Positions 32,535 through 44,010 are shown, numbered from the stretch's first letter. The stretch: DNA of 64,000 nucleotides from Cryptomeria japonica (GCF_030272615.1 NC_081410.1:120904640-120968639); one strand, 5' to 3'. Notes: a model not told the origin generated them from the letters alone. Translations and numbers: made by a program.

Positions 32535-32600
32535 ATTGGTATCATAGCATTTTGACTCCGGAAGAAAAAGTTTAAAGGTATTTGAGGCAAAGATCCAAAG

Positions 32601-33527
32601 ATGTATAAGAGGGATGCACCGAAGCTGAACAAGTCAAGTTTCTCTACATGGCAAAAAAGGATGAAGCTGCACTTATCAGGAGTTGGAGAATATGTTGTAT
32701 ATTATCTAGAGAATGATTTCATTACACCGAGCACCTATCCATTGACAATGGAAGAGATAAAGGCAAAGCAAGAACATATCCAAGCAATTATTGAAATAAC
32801 ATCTGCATTGACCGACTCAGAGTTTAATGACCTAGAAGGCTGCAATGATGCAAAGGCAATGTGGGATAAGCTCATATTTGTGTATGGTGGAGATGAACAT
32901 GTTCAAAGAGCAAAAGTGGATAGTCTAAGAGGACAACTTGAATCTATGAGGATGAATGAAGGTGAGAACATAACCGAGTACAATACAAGACTAAAGGAGA
33001 TTGTCAATCAAATCAAAGGAGCAGGTGGAACTATTGAAGAAAAGAATATAATAAGTAAGTTGTTAAGAACCCTTCTACCAGCTTATGCAATTCGAGTCTC
33101 TGCAATCAATGAATTGAGGTCTATACCCAATATGCCAGTTTCTTTAGATGCTACTATTGGTAAGCTACATGCTTTTGAGTTAAGTAATTTTGATAACAGT
33201 GGGTCATCGGTAAATAAAGTAGAATCTACTTTCAATTCTTTTCATCTTGATGAATCTGGTGATTACAATGATAGAATGAGTAAGTACACTGAAGGAGATC
33301 ACAGTGGAGCAAGTGAGAGATTTCGAAAGAATATGGAAAAAGTACACAAGCTATATGAGGAAATCAAGAAGCAAGAAGAGTTTGAAGCACTGTTAGCTAG
33401 AAGGTTACCGAGAGGAAAAGGTAAGTATAAGGGAAAGCTACCTTTAAAATGTTTCAATTGTGATAAGATTGGACATATGGCTTCTAACTGTCCTGAAAGA
33501 GAATCTAGTGAAAAGAGAGACTATTGA
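32601..33527 (+). pseudogene. Copia H gag, second copy, with intact zinc knuckle
   Basis: A 308-codon open gag: MYKRDAPKLNKSSFSTWQKR, NDLEGCNDAKAMWDKLIFVY, LRGQLESMRMNEGENITEYN, LLRTLLPAYAIRVSAINELR and the CCHC knuckle CFNCDKIGHMASNC, then a stop at 33525 after a charged tail. This is the most intact gag in the window for a copia element. An acidic linker follows to the protease. Confidence 0.9.
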
Positions 33528-33986
33528 AAAGATAGACAGAAAGACAACCAATACATAGGACACCGAGACTTCAGAAGGAGAGATAGAAAGACATGCTTAA
33601 TAGCTGATGAGGAATCCAACGATGATAAATCTGATGAAACTGATAATGAGGAAGTTGTTTATGTGGCCATTAAAGATGGATCTGATGAAGAAAGGTATGA
33701 AGAGAAATCCCTAGTATCTCACATAAATAATAATGATTCTTGGATCATAGACAGTGGATGCTCACATCACATGACCGATGATAAACACAAGTTTGTTAAT
33801 TTAGAAGACTATGATGGAGGCTATCTAAGATTTGGTAATGATGCACCATGTCTAGTGAAAGGTAAAGGATCTATAACACTTCTTGACAATGCTAAATGTG
33901 ATGATGTATACTGGGTTGAAGGATTGAAATACAATTTGTTGAGTGTAGCACAGCTAAACAATACAGGTTACCGAATAGAGTTTTAG
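33528..33986 (+). pseudogene. Copia H protease
   Basis: After a stop, an acidic linker (LIADEESNDDKSDETDNEEV) leads into SWIIDSGCSHHMTDDKHKF with the catalytic Asp intact, YLRFGNDAPCLVKGKGSITL and VYWVEGLKYNLLSVAQL. A TAG at 33984 ends the frame. Sequence is close to the protease of element A. Confidence 0.9.
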
Positions 33987-34925
33987 AAAGGAAATGTCAA
34001 AGTTCATGACAAGCATGGAAAATTAGCTACTACTAGGACACAAACAAAAGGTAATACATTTCATCTTGACTCAACTCAGAACAAGTGTCTTTATGCAAAG
34101 ACAGATGATACCTGGTTATGGCATAAAAGGTTTTGTCATGTAAATTTTGATAATCTGATCAAAATAAGTAAGCATCGAGTAAGAGGTTTACCGAGTCTTG
34201 AAAAAACTGAGAATGCTATGTGCCAAGGATGCCAGATGGGTAAGATGACATGATCAAGCTTTACAAGTAAGTCCTACACTTCTAAAGGAACTTTAGATCT
34301 AGTACATACTGATCTTTGTGGTCCTATGAAAGTTCAAAGTTATTATGGTGATAAATATTTCTTATTATTTGTGGATGATTACTCAAGGATGATGTTAGTC
34401 ATGTTTTTAAAAGAAAAAACAGAAGCTTTTCAAATGTTCAAATGGTACAAGGAAAGAGTTGAAAATGAAACAGGAAGACAACTGAAATTTCTTAGATCTG
34501 ATCGAGGAGGAGAGTTCACTTCTGATGAATTTAACTTAAACTACAATGATCATGGTATAAAAAGGCAAGTTTCTGCACCGAGAACACCTCAGCAAAATGG
34601 GATACTCGAAAGAAGAAATAGATCAATTGTGGATTGTGCCAGAACCCTGATGATAGAAAAGAGGGTACCTCAAATAATTTTGGAGAGAAGCAATGAGCAC
34701 TGCAGTTTACACCCTGAACCGAGTTCAACTAAAGAAAGGAACTATGAAGACACCATATGAGATCTGGTATGACAAGAAACCTAATGTAAGTTATTTTAAA
34801 ATCTTTGGAAGTAGATGCTATGTTCACAAAGATGACAGAAATGGAAAGTTTGATCAGAAAAGTGAAGAAGGAACATTTCTTGGTTATTATTCTAGAAGTA
34901 AAGCATTTAAATGTCTGATCAAATC
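33987..34925 (+). pseudogene. Copia H integrase
   Basis: Zinc region LWHKRFCHVNFDNLIKISKH ... CQGCQMGKM; core LVHTDLCGPMKVQ (Asp), FVDDYSRMMLVMFLKEKT, LRSDRGGEFTSDEF (Asp), TPQQNGILERRNRSIV (Glu). A frameshift near 34680 separates this from the C-terminal segment [40 protein letters not shown]. The catalytic residues are intact. Confidence 0.9.
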
Positions 34926-35895
34926 ATCTAACAAAATAGTAGAAAGTGAAAATGTGAAAATTGATGAATTTACAGAAAGAAATGATGAAGGAAACTCCAA
35001 AGAACCAGAAGATTATGAAGAATTTGTTTATGTTCAACCAAGAAGTCCTACTGAGAAAACTGCTGAAGAAAATGAAGATAATGTCCAGTTACTGAGTGAT
35101 GAAGATCATACAGAGTCTACTAAGCCTATATTAGCCAAATATGTCAGAAGACATCATGCATCAAGTCAGATTATAGGAGATAAGGATTATCCAATGATGA
35201 CACAGAACAAACTAAGACAAAACACATGTTTGATTTCTAAATTTGAACCGAGAATAGTAAAAGAGGCATTTAACAATGAAGATTGGGTAAATGTTGCGAT
35301 AGAAGAGATTTATCAAATTAAGAAGAATGACACATGGACACTGATTCCAAGACCGAAGGAAAAAAATGTAATCGGTACAAAGTGGATTTTCATAAACAAG
35401 ATAAATGAAAAAGGTGAGGTCATTTGCAACAAAGCAAGACTAGTTTTCAAAGGTTATGCTCAAGAAGAAGGAATAGATTATGGTGAAACTTTTGCACCTG
35501 TGGCTAGACTTGAGGGAGTAGGAACATTGTTGGCATATGCTGCTTTCAAGAATTTCAAAGTATATCAAATGGATGTTAAATCTGCATTTTTGAATGGAAT
35601 CCTAGAAGAAGAAGTTTAGATTGAACAACCTGAAGGATTTGTTGAAGATTCAAGACAAGAATAAAGATCAGGTATGTAAACTAAACAAAGCTTTATATGG
35701 TCTGAAATAAGCACCTAGAGCATGGTATGAGAGATTGCACTCTTATCTGATAAAGATTGGTTTTATAAGGACAAGTGAAAACAGCAACATGTACATGAAG
35801 AGTGATGAGAACAAAGGAAACTGATCTCAGCCATATTTGTTGATGATATTATATTTTGTGGTAATGACTCCTTATGCAATAACTTTGGAAATGAA
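34926..35895 (+). pseudogene. Copia H reverse transcriptase
   Basis: An acidic linker, then [76 protein letters not shown] and a TAG at 35617. Beyond it, across frame changes, lie ALYGLK-, APRAWYERLH and the active site FVDDIIFCGN near 35837. The active-site Asp pair survives; stops and frameshifts break the chain. Confidence 0.88.
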
Positions 35896-36788
35896 ATGAG
35901 CAAAGAATTTGAGATGTCATTAATCGGTGAGATAAAGTATTTTATAGGTCTACAAATACTGCAAATAAAAGATGAGATTTTCATTACTCAATCCAAGTAC
36001 ATAAAGGAAATCTTGAAGAAATTTGGAACAGAGGATTCTAAACCGGTAAGTACTCCTATGACTACCAACTATAAACTATCAAAGAATGATGAATCTGCAT
36101 CTGTTGATGAGACACTTTACTGATCTATGATTGGAAAGTTGCAATATGTTGTACATAGTAGACTGGATATAGCACATGCAGTAGGTATAGTTGCAAGATT
36201 TTCTGTAGATCCCAAGGAAACCCATATGACAGCAATCAAGAGAATTTTCAGATACCTGAGAGGCACTGAAGATTATGGCTCAGTATATGAAAAGAGAAAT
36301 GATTTTGATCTAAAAGTTTATACTGATGCTGATTGGGTAGGCAACATAGATGACAGGAAAAGCACAAGTGGTGGAGCTTTCTTTTTGGGAGAAAGATTAG
36401 TAAGTTGACTTAGCAAGAAACAAGGATGTATTTCACAGTCAACAGCAAAAGTTGAATATGTTGCTGCAGCATTGAATTGTACCAATATAGCATGGATCAA
36501 ACAACTGTTGGAAGGTATAAATGAAAAAGTTACCGAGCCAGAACTATATTCTGTGTTAATACTAGTGCCATTAACATTTTAAAGAATCCAGTGATGCACT
36601 CTAAGACAAAGCATATATCTATAAAGTATCATTATCTCGGAGAAGAAGTTCAAGAGAAGAAAGTTGTGCTGGAATATATCAGTTCAAAGGAGCAATTAGC
36701 AAATATCTTCACCAAGCCACTACTAAGGGACACTTTTGAGTATCTCAAAAGCAAGTTAGGGGTCCTACCCCTATCTTCTACTCACTGA
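35896..36788 (+). pseudogene. Copia H RNase H
   Basis: MSKEFEMSLIGEIKYFIGLQ, SKYIKEILKKFGTEDSKPVS, MIGKLQYVVHSRLDIAHAVG, YTDADWVGNIDDRKSTSGGA (Asp), a stop at 36406, LSKKQGC, STAKVEYVAAALNCTNIAW (Glu), HSKTKHISIKYHYLGEEVQE, SSKEQLANIFTKPLLRDTFE. Three stops and a frameshift near 36540. Domain order and motifs closely match element A's 21-731. Confidence 0.9.
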
Positions 36789-37208
36789 CCGAGTTCGGTG
36801 AAAGCATCAATTCAATGAATCTACAGAATATTATGTGTGGATTGATGTTGATTTACACTTTAGGAGGTCACCTAAAGTTGTGCAGGAAATAATGAATAGA
36901 GATAAATTGCTCTGACCAAGAGTGAGATGATACACAGCAAGGCAAATCACTTCATAGAGGAAGAAATCATGATTTAGTTCTTTTACTTTTTGGCATTGTT
37001 GTCAAAGGGGGAGAAGACTAAATGGTAAAATCCTAAATGAAGAAGATAACAAAAGATTAATGACAAGGGGAGAAGACTTTCAGAAGAAGTCTACAACTCA
37101 AGGATAACAGGAGAAGTTCAACAACAATCTGAATCTGAATCAATTTGATTATCTTGTTGGTATTACCATTTAATTATTGGTTTTGCCATCAATTCCAAAG
37201 GGGGAGAT
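36789..37208 (+). other. Copia H 3' untranslated region and polypurine tract
   Basis: 420 bp without a gene. Its last 347 bp are duplicated at 29476-29822. It ends in AAAGGGGGAGAT before the 3' LTR. Confidence 0.8.
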
Positions 37209-38729
37209 TGTTGGCATTTTCAGTAGATAGAAAGATTGTTGATATTCATTAAGGATATTGAGAAGGTTGTTGAAGACTATTTGATATAACTGAAAAAGGA
37301 TGATAACTATCTTTATAACATTATTTTGTCATTGATGTCAAGAAATTGATTTTCTGATTCAGTATGATGTTGCCATATCTTGAGGAGATTGATTTGAAGA
37401 GAATTAAGTGGTCGGTAAAAGACACAGAAAGAATATGATAAGAAAGGGGAGAAATAAGTTATTCAATGGGCAACTATTACCGAGTTAGACAATGATGAGA
37501 TCACGATGTTTAGATTGTTTTGATATCCTACATATGTTGTTAATTGTAAGGTTAATACTATACTATGTCACCGAGCAAAGAACCTAGTCGGTAAACCCTA
37601 AGGAACCTAGTCAGTAAACCCTAAGGTTATCGATATCGGTTAATGAAGGCGGAGTGTCTACCGAGTAAAGTTTAGTATTTACCGAGTTATGACAGAGCGC
37701 ATTGAATGAATACAAGCATTATTTAATGAAGGACAATGATTAGTTGGAGATGTATAAATGATTGGAATGCCACACATAAAGTTTGTTAAAGGATCCATGG
37801 CAATGAAAGATCGGCAGGAAGATCTACAATGCAAATTGAACCGCAATAACCTTGCACAAGTTCCAAGAAAGGAATGCAAGTCCTGAGGCAAGGTAAAATG
37901 TTTTCATATCGAAAGATGCATTGAACCTAGTCAAGTATGAAGATCTAATGGCTAAGATTGATCATGGGAAATGTGATCAAGGAGATTAAGTGGTGAGAAT
38001 TGTTTATAAATAAGAAATTGTTGATGAACAATGCATGCGGGCAAACGTATGCACAGGGATGCTACATAGTGATTACCGAGCACAGAAGCTTGAAGACCTG
38101 TTTGAATAACAGAGTAACGAGCCCAGCAGAAGACTAGATAAGTCTTATGTCTAGATTGTTTTGAGCAAATAAGAATCTGCTTTAGCATATTAGATGTGAA
38201 GTTGCAGATATATTTACTACTTTTGTTTTTTCTGAATAACAGAGAAATCTCTTAACTGAGTGGACTTAACAGTCTTATTTGTAAACCCTCTAGCAAGGTA
38301 ACATTCTAAATGAGTGTTTGAAATCCTTTCACAAGGTCACTTCTAACAAAGTGAAGATCCTAACAGATCTGAGGGAAATCCCTTAACCGGGTCACATCTA
38401 GCAATGTGTTTGTAATCCTTAACAAGATTTGCTTTTAACCGAGCATACTCTAGAAGAGTATATTTCTTAGTGGGTCTGAAATCCCATAGTGGTTTTTCCC
38501 TATTTGGGTTTCCACATTAAATTTGGTGTTATGAGTTTTTGTGATGACTATGTGTTTATGAGTTTGCATGTTTAACAGTTTTTGGTTATATTGTTGAAGT
38601 ATAAGTTACCGAGGTTGAATCTGTTGATTTCATTGAAGTTTAAGTTTGTATGATTCACCCCCCCCCCCCCCTCCCTCTCATCTTGTTAGCTATTGGATCA
38701 GCTCTTTACATTAAGTATCAGAACTATCA
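37209..38729 (+). repeat. 3' LTR of copia H
   Basis: 1521 bp, matching 29823-31335 with few substitutions by eye. The C tract is longer here (14 C, near 38658-38671). The hairpin array is conserved. Confidence 0.93.
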
Positions 38730-38985
38730 GTGCAGACACATATTGGGCCCAAGATTTACATATCAAGATGGAAATCCCCCTACCTTTCTCATGATTAGTA
38801 GAAAAATGGCTAGAGGCCTTCCATATAAAGTTGAGGTTTCTCTCCATAACAAAGATGGTGGCTTTCACCTCTTAGAGTAAGGCAACATCCATACCACTTT
38901 TCATGTTCACAAATCTTCTAACTATGCAATTCATATCAAGGGATTCAAAACCCCTAACATTATAGGATGCACTTAAGAATCATTG
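38730..38985 (-). pseudogene. LINE L1 ORF2: start of endonuclease
   Basis: On the minus strand: ILSYNVRGFESLDMNCIVRR, FVNMKSGMDVALLQEVKAT, FIWKASSHFSTNHEKGRGIS. This is the N-terminus of the AP-type endonuclease that nicks the target in LINE retrotransposition: the N-V-R-G motif and the QE metal-binding pair are visible. It is cut at 38730 by element H. One or two frame changes are needed. Confidence 0.75.
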
Positions 38986-41135
38986 CAACCGTTTGTTGGT
39001 AATGCATCTGAGTTGCTCCTAAAGTTGCTATAGCAACTAGAGATCTTATCTTTCGATTCGATTATTTTAGAGTTTAATTCAGTAATGATCAAATTTGTCT
39101 TTTAACTCCTATCATTTTTAGATATTGAAAACTTTCACTTGCCAGAGGGAATGATTTTTCCTTTCCCTTCATTTTTTGTTTTAATGGAAAAAGGGGAGCA
39201 CAATTTGGGAGAAAACTACCTATTATTGCTTGCCTCATTAGCAAGTGCAGTAGTTCCTACTGCAGGATCCCTAGTTTGATTGATAGTTTTATCTTCTTCC
39301 ACTTTAGGATTGCTATATTTTACAAGGGCCTTTAATATACATGTGGTAGGGGTGTGAGTTTCTAACCCTTCTATGCTTACACTCAACTCTTGTTCCTTTC
39401 TATCTCTGGGATTTAGTATAATCATAGATTGGATCTAAAATTTATCATCTTTAAAACTAGTATCAGTGACTTTTAGGGAAACAATAGAGTGGTTGTCCAC
39501 TCCCCCCTTTGGATCTTGTCTATATTGTATACCCTTATGTAGGGTTTTCTTTTTATTATTATCATTCTTAAGTTGTCTAGAACGAGACAATGGTAATTAA
39601 ATTGGCATAGGATCTTCGACTAGCCATAAGAGGGTTTAGGATTATCCACCCTAATGCTATCATGAATTTCAATGATACTCAGTTGGCTTCAAATTTGGAA
39701 ACAATATTTTAAACAATAGATATGTTTTTTTTTTATTATTGCATTGACTACATTTTTATCCATGTTATTATTTTGTGTAATGTTGTTCCTAATCTTGTCT
39801 AAAATAATTTCTTGAGCATTCTTAGTACCCTTTGAAGGCTAGGTGGCATTGGGAGCATTGATGGTAACACTTTAGAGTGGGGAGGGGTTCATGGGAATGA
39901 GGGTGGAGTTGTTCACATTAACTTGTCAGGATAAGCTAGGGTGGGAGCCAACATCTGACGAAATATTAAAGGAGCTAGAGGTATTCACCTCGGGAGAAAG
40001 TGCAAAGTTGTGGTCGAATGAGAGGGATTCAATGCCAAAATTTAAGTGAAAAGGAAAAGAGGACTCATATAAGCAATCCAAAGGATTAATAGATTGTTCT
40101 CCATTATTAAAGGGCATAACATCCATAGAGTCTCCATTAACTTGGTTATCCAAGGGGGTGGTTGACATATGATCATAGCCTCTATTAGGGTTCTCAACAT
40201 TAGTATGGGTTTCCAAGTCACCATTATTGGTGTCAATGGACATCATATTATTCTTATCCATGTGTTTATTATTCCTCTTGATAATGAGAGGACGGTTCCT
40301 TTGAATGTGTCCTTCCTTTCTCCAAAGATAACATGCATTGATGCGACCCAACACCTCAATGTTATAGTGGTGAGAAGAGTTACCAGGGTTAATTTATAAT
40401 ATCTTGAGTATGTCAATGCCCAAGAAAAGAGACATTAGCACCCTTACATTTATGTGTGGAAGTGAGGTTATTGCCTCATCAACTCTAATCAATTTTTTTA
40501 TTGGAATAAGCATTTGTGACCTAGAAAAGCCCATAAAAATGGAGGCACACTCTTAATGGTGAGACATCTAGGGTTGGATAAAGCAAGTATTTCATCATTA
40601 ATGGCTTCAAGAAACTAGGTAAGGGCTCTAAAAAACACATTCCAATATTATCAAGTATTTTTTATCCACGACAAATTTTTACTTCTCATGATTTTGAAAG
40701 AATAACAAACAACCCCTTTTGCACCATTATGCATAATGAAGCATGAGTTCCCAGACATTTCGTCTCAACATTCATAACCCATTTATCTAGATATTTGTGT
40801 GAGGGAATTCTATTAGAGTATACAGTCGTGAGGAATACAATTTTTTTTTAACCTAACCATTTTTTTTAATAGTAGACTCCATTTCTTGGTTAGGAAAAAT
40901 AGATAGAAATATAGGGTTAACACTTACCGTATCCTCTACAATCTACTTCCCTTTGTCTATTTTTGCCAGGGTTGTAGAAACAAAACTTTTCCAATGAAGA
41001 AATTTTCATATGCTCACCAAACACTACCTCTTTGAATGTCTTAGGTGTATTTTGAACCACCTTATCTTCATTCTACCCAATTACAGAGTTGATGGAGGTG
41101 GTCACACCTCCATCCATAATTTTGCTCATGGCCAT
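38986..41135 (-). pseudogene. LINE L1 ORF1, nucleic-acid-binding protein
   Basis: Starts at 41135: MAMSKIMDGGVTTSINSVIG, TPKTFKEVVFGEHMK, then a hydrophobic domain of the kind found before the knuckle in plant LINE ORF1. The degenerate CCHC motif CYLWRKEGHIQRN is near 40310-40350, and an open 142-codon Asn/Ser-rich tail follows (39926-40354). About 20 stops lie across the region. A frame at 39216-39425 may be the last part. ORF1 would bind LINE RNA. Confidence 0.72.
41091..41114. repeat. Inverted repeat in the start of LINE L1 ORF1
   Basis: GATGGAGGTG - GTCA - CACCTCCATC, 10-bp perfect arms, within the first codons of ORF1. Confidence 0.75.
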
Positions 41136-41276
41136 TGATTACTAATGTACCATTGCATAAATGTAACCAAAAATAACACAGTATTCCAAACAACAAAACC
41201 CAATGCAGATAGAGGCAAGAAATGATGAGAATTAATTATGGGATTGAGCAGACACTTGTACAAATAACCTTACCTT

Positions 41277-41300
41277 GTGGAGGAGGTCAACCTCCTCCAC
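41277..41300. repeat. Palindrome upstream of LINE L1 ORF1
   Basis: GTGGAGGAGGT - CA - ACCTCCTCCAC, 11-bp perfect arms with two central bases. It lies 140 bp upstream of the ORF1 start on the minus strand and shares the GGAGG/CCTCC core with 41091-41114. Confidence 0.8.
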
Positions 41301-41429
41301 CCATCATACAGAGACACCTCGATCCTACCATGCTCACTTGCTCATGATACTCTTTGAGGAAGTTGCACCCACCACTATGAATTATTTGATATAGTAGATA
41401 GGAGAATAGCTTGAGCTCTCATAGTCCTT

Positions 41430-42450
41430 GATTCTTGAAAATAGTGGTTTTTTTTCCTCGAAGATCAATTATTGAAGGAATCATCATAACCCATGAGGAA
41501 ATGCACACTATTAGAAGGGGAAAAGTAGATAGAACAATTGTAAAATTGGATATTTGTAAATCATACAATCAAGTGGATAGAAAATTTCTATTTAAAGTAA
41601 AGGAGATTTTTGTAGAGAATGGATAGATTCAAGAAAAACTTTCATTGAAAGTCCAATATTTTTTGTATTGTTCAATGGTAGTCCCCAAAGTTTTTTCAAT
41701 CATTTAGAGGAAGTCATAAAGAGACCCTCTTTTTCTTTTTATTTTTCTTTTCATAATCATGGCTAAAGTTTTGGGATGAAGCATTTTGAAGACTAGAAGT
41801 GAAGGTAAATGGAAAGGGGTGAATATTGCACCAAATATAGAGGCCACAACACATCAATAGTTCATGGATGATACAATTTTATATAGAGAAGCCAACAACA
41901 GGGAAGGCCAAAATATTAAATATACTTTAAAGAAAAATTGCTCAATTTTGTGTCAAAAAATAAACTAGAACAAATATAATATATTCTTCTTTAACACTCC
42001 TTTGAGAAAACAACAAGAAATCTCTAGAATTATGGGTATTAAAATTGATTCTTTTCCAGGTAATTTTTTGGGCCACTTTGCTATTTGTTGGAACCAGCAA
42101 ACCCAATTTTTGGAACTCCCTAGTGGATAATTCTAATTCAAGGATGAAAGGATGGAAAGGAAAATGGTTAACTTCTATAGAAAGAATCATGATGTTAAAG
42201 TTGGTTATTTCAAATATCCCATTATATTCAATGTCTTGTATGCTAATTCCAACAAAGATCAAAAACTTAACAAAGAAGAAAAAGAGTAAATTCTTTTGGA
42301 ATGAGAGTAATGAGCAAAATAAATTACCTCTTTTGGCATGGGAAAAAATATGTCATCCAAAATTGGCAGGTGGGGTAGGCCTGAGGCAATGGAGTTTGAT
42401 AAATGAATCATTGGTAGGAAAATCAATATGTAATATGTATTGAAAATGTG
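41430..42450 (+). pseudogene. LINE L2 ORF2: reverse transcriptase
   Basis: RSIIEGIIITHEEMHTIRRG, VDRTIVKLDICKSYNQVDRK (catalytic Asp region), FLFIIMAKVLG, FMDDTILYREA at 41861 (active site), INWNKYNIFFFNTPLRKQQE and, in another frame, GTSKPNFWNSLVDNSNSRMK, GWKGKWLTSIERIMMLKLVI, YSMSCMLIPTKIKNL, FFWNESNEQNKLPLLAWEKI, CHPKLAGGVGLRQWSLINES. All are LINE RT and post-RT signatures. At least three frame changes and several stops. Confidence 0.85.
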
Positions 42451-43200
42451 ATTAGAAGTGAGATAAGGTGTTACAACACAAACATTTAGACTCAAGGGAT
42501 ATAACTAGAATCTTAACATTCAAAATTCATTAGCAGGATCAACCATTTGGAATTTTATGCAAACTTGTAGAAGATTAATTACAAATCACATCACATGGGT
42601 TATTGTAAATGGATAGAAAGCCTCCATTTGGGATGATTCTTGGGAAGGATATGAGAAATTAGATAATAAAAAAAGTTTGGTTGAAATAAGAGAGACTTTG
42701 AAAAGGGAGTAGGGAGAGAAGGTAAGTGATTATTTAGAAAGGATAATGGTGGATGGTCAAATTCAATGGTAGTGGAAATCCACAAAAATATTAAATATCA
42801 ATGAATGGTAGTGATCAAAATTTCTATAAATTCTCAAAAACAAGAATATGGTATTAGGGATGGTTGAGGATCAAGTCATTTGGTGTGGCTCTAAATTTGG
42901 CAAATATAATGTTAAAATAATATATAAACTAAAAGAGGAAGCAGTTGATAAAGAGGATTGACTTGTTCATCTTTGTTGGAACAAAAATTATTTACTAAAA
43001 GTGGGAGATGTTGCATGGATGGCTATCCAAAGGAGAACTCTAGCTGGAGAAAGGCTAAAAAATTTGGGTATTTAGGGACCAAACTAGTCTATTTTTGTAA
43101 ACAAGCATAAGAAACTATAGAACATTTTCTTTTGCAGTGTGAAAATGCATTCAATTGTTGAAAATTTGTTATGTCAGAGCTCGGTTAGTATTCACCATTA
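42451..43200 (+). pseudogene. LINE L2 ORF2: linker and zf-RVT-like segment
   Basis: Fragments such as VIWCGSKFGKYNVKIIYKLK, VGDVAWMAIQRRTLAGERLK and IEHFLLQCENAF resemble the region between RT and RNase H of plant LINEs, which carries a zinc-ribbon (zf-RVT). Only part of its Cys/His set is recognisable. Many stops. Confidence 0.6.
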
Positions 43201-44010
43201 TCTAAGAACTTGAAAGATATGTTTAAAGGGTGAAGGACAAAGAAAGAGAAATCAACCTTTCTAAGCATCAATATTAGTCCATCAATAATTATTTGGGAAA
43301 TTTGGAAGGAGAGAAACATACAAATTTTTCAAGGAAAATAGATGGAATTAAATATTTTGTATAGAAAAATTGAAATGGCTATTATAGAAGTAGTCAATTT
43401 TGCAACACCAAGATAAAATCAAAATAAAACCCCATTTACAAATTAGGATGATCATTTGAAAAACAAGTGGTGGTGCAACCTGTAGTTCGACCCATTGATG
43501 GATTCTAATGGGTTGATATATGTAAAATAGAAAGATTGGAGGTTATATGGAAAACCTTAAATGAAGGATGGATGGAAAAAAGCTAATTTTGATGGGAATT
43601 CTAGTGGCAACTTAGGATTGTCTAGGACCAATTGTGCAATTAGAGATTGGGAAGGTAATTTGTTGGTTTTTGGATCTCAAAAACTAATAGAGGGAATGAA
43701 TAATGAAGCAATTTCTTAGGAAACATTGCTCACCTTAAAAGTGGTGAGAAAAATGGGCGTGACAAAACTACATTTGGAAGATGATTCACAACTAGCTATA
43801 AATGGAATTAAAAACAATAAGACAAAAAAATTGGAAGTTGAATAATTTCTTAATCCTATTCGAGAACTATTAAAAAGTTTTGAAGTTTTCAAACTTCTTA
43901 CATTTATAGAGAAAAAATTACTTAGTCAATCAAATGGCTAGGTGGGTGATGGATAGAGTGACCAATGTATGAGAATTTATTTTTTAATATCTTCAGCTTG
44001 AGTTTTGGAA
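43201..44010 (+). pseudogene. LINE L2 ORF2: RNase H domain
   Basis: From about 43573: WKKANFDGNSSGNLGLSRTN (first Asp), CAIRDWEGNLLVFGSQKLIE, GMNNEAI and ETLLTLKVVRKMGVTKLHLE (Glu region), DDSQLAINGIKNNKTKKLEV (Asp). Then VNQMARWVMDR replaces the usual last-Asp motif. This matches the type I RNase H (RVT_3) tail known in some plant LINEs. Confidence 0.72.

Larger units (their letters stand above)
29476..38729 (+). mobile_element. Ty1/copia LTR retrotransposon H with a truncated upstream copy and internal duplication
   Basis: LTRs at 29823-31335 and 37209-38729 are nearly identical by eye. Upstream of the 5' LTR, 29476-29822 repeats the element's own 3' untranslated region (36862-37208), so a second, mostly deleted copy lies to the left. 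Between the LTRs are gag twice, protease, integrase, RT and RNase H. The right junction (38730) falls in the LINE L1 endonuclease; no left target duplication is visible. Confidence 0.9.
21458..41430 (-). mobile_element. LINE L1 (non-LTR retrotransposon), interrupted by elements G and H
   Basis: On the minus strand, pieces occur in LINE order: 5' leader (41430-41136), ORF1 (41135 to about 39216), endonuclease start (38985-38730), [element H], post-endonuclease segment (29475-29406), [element G], reverse transcriptase (22987-21478). The reading resumes across the G insertion once one CTTCT copy is removed. Across H, most of the endonuclease is missing. The 3' end is cut off by remnant C. Stops are frequent and CpGs rare, so it is an old copy. 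Confidence 0.85.
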
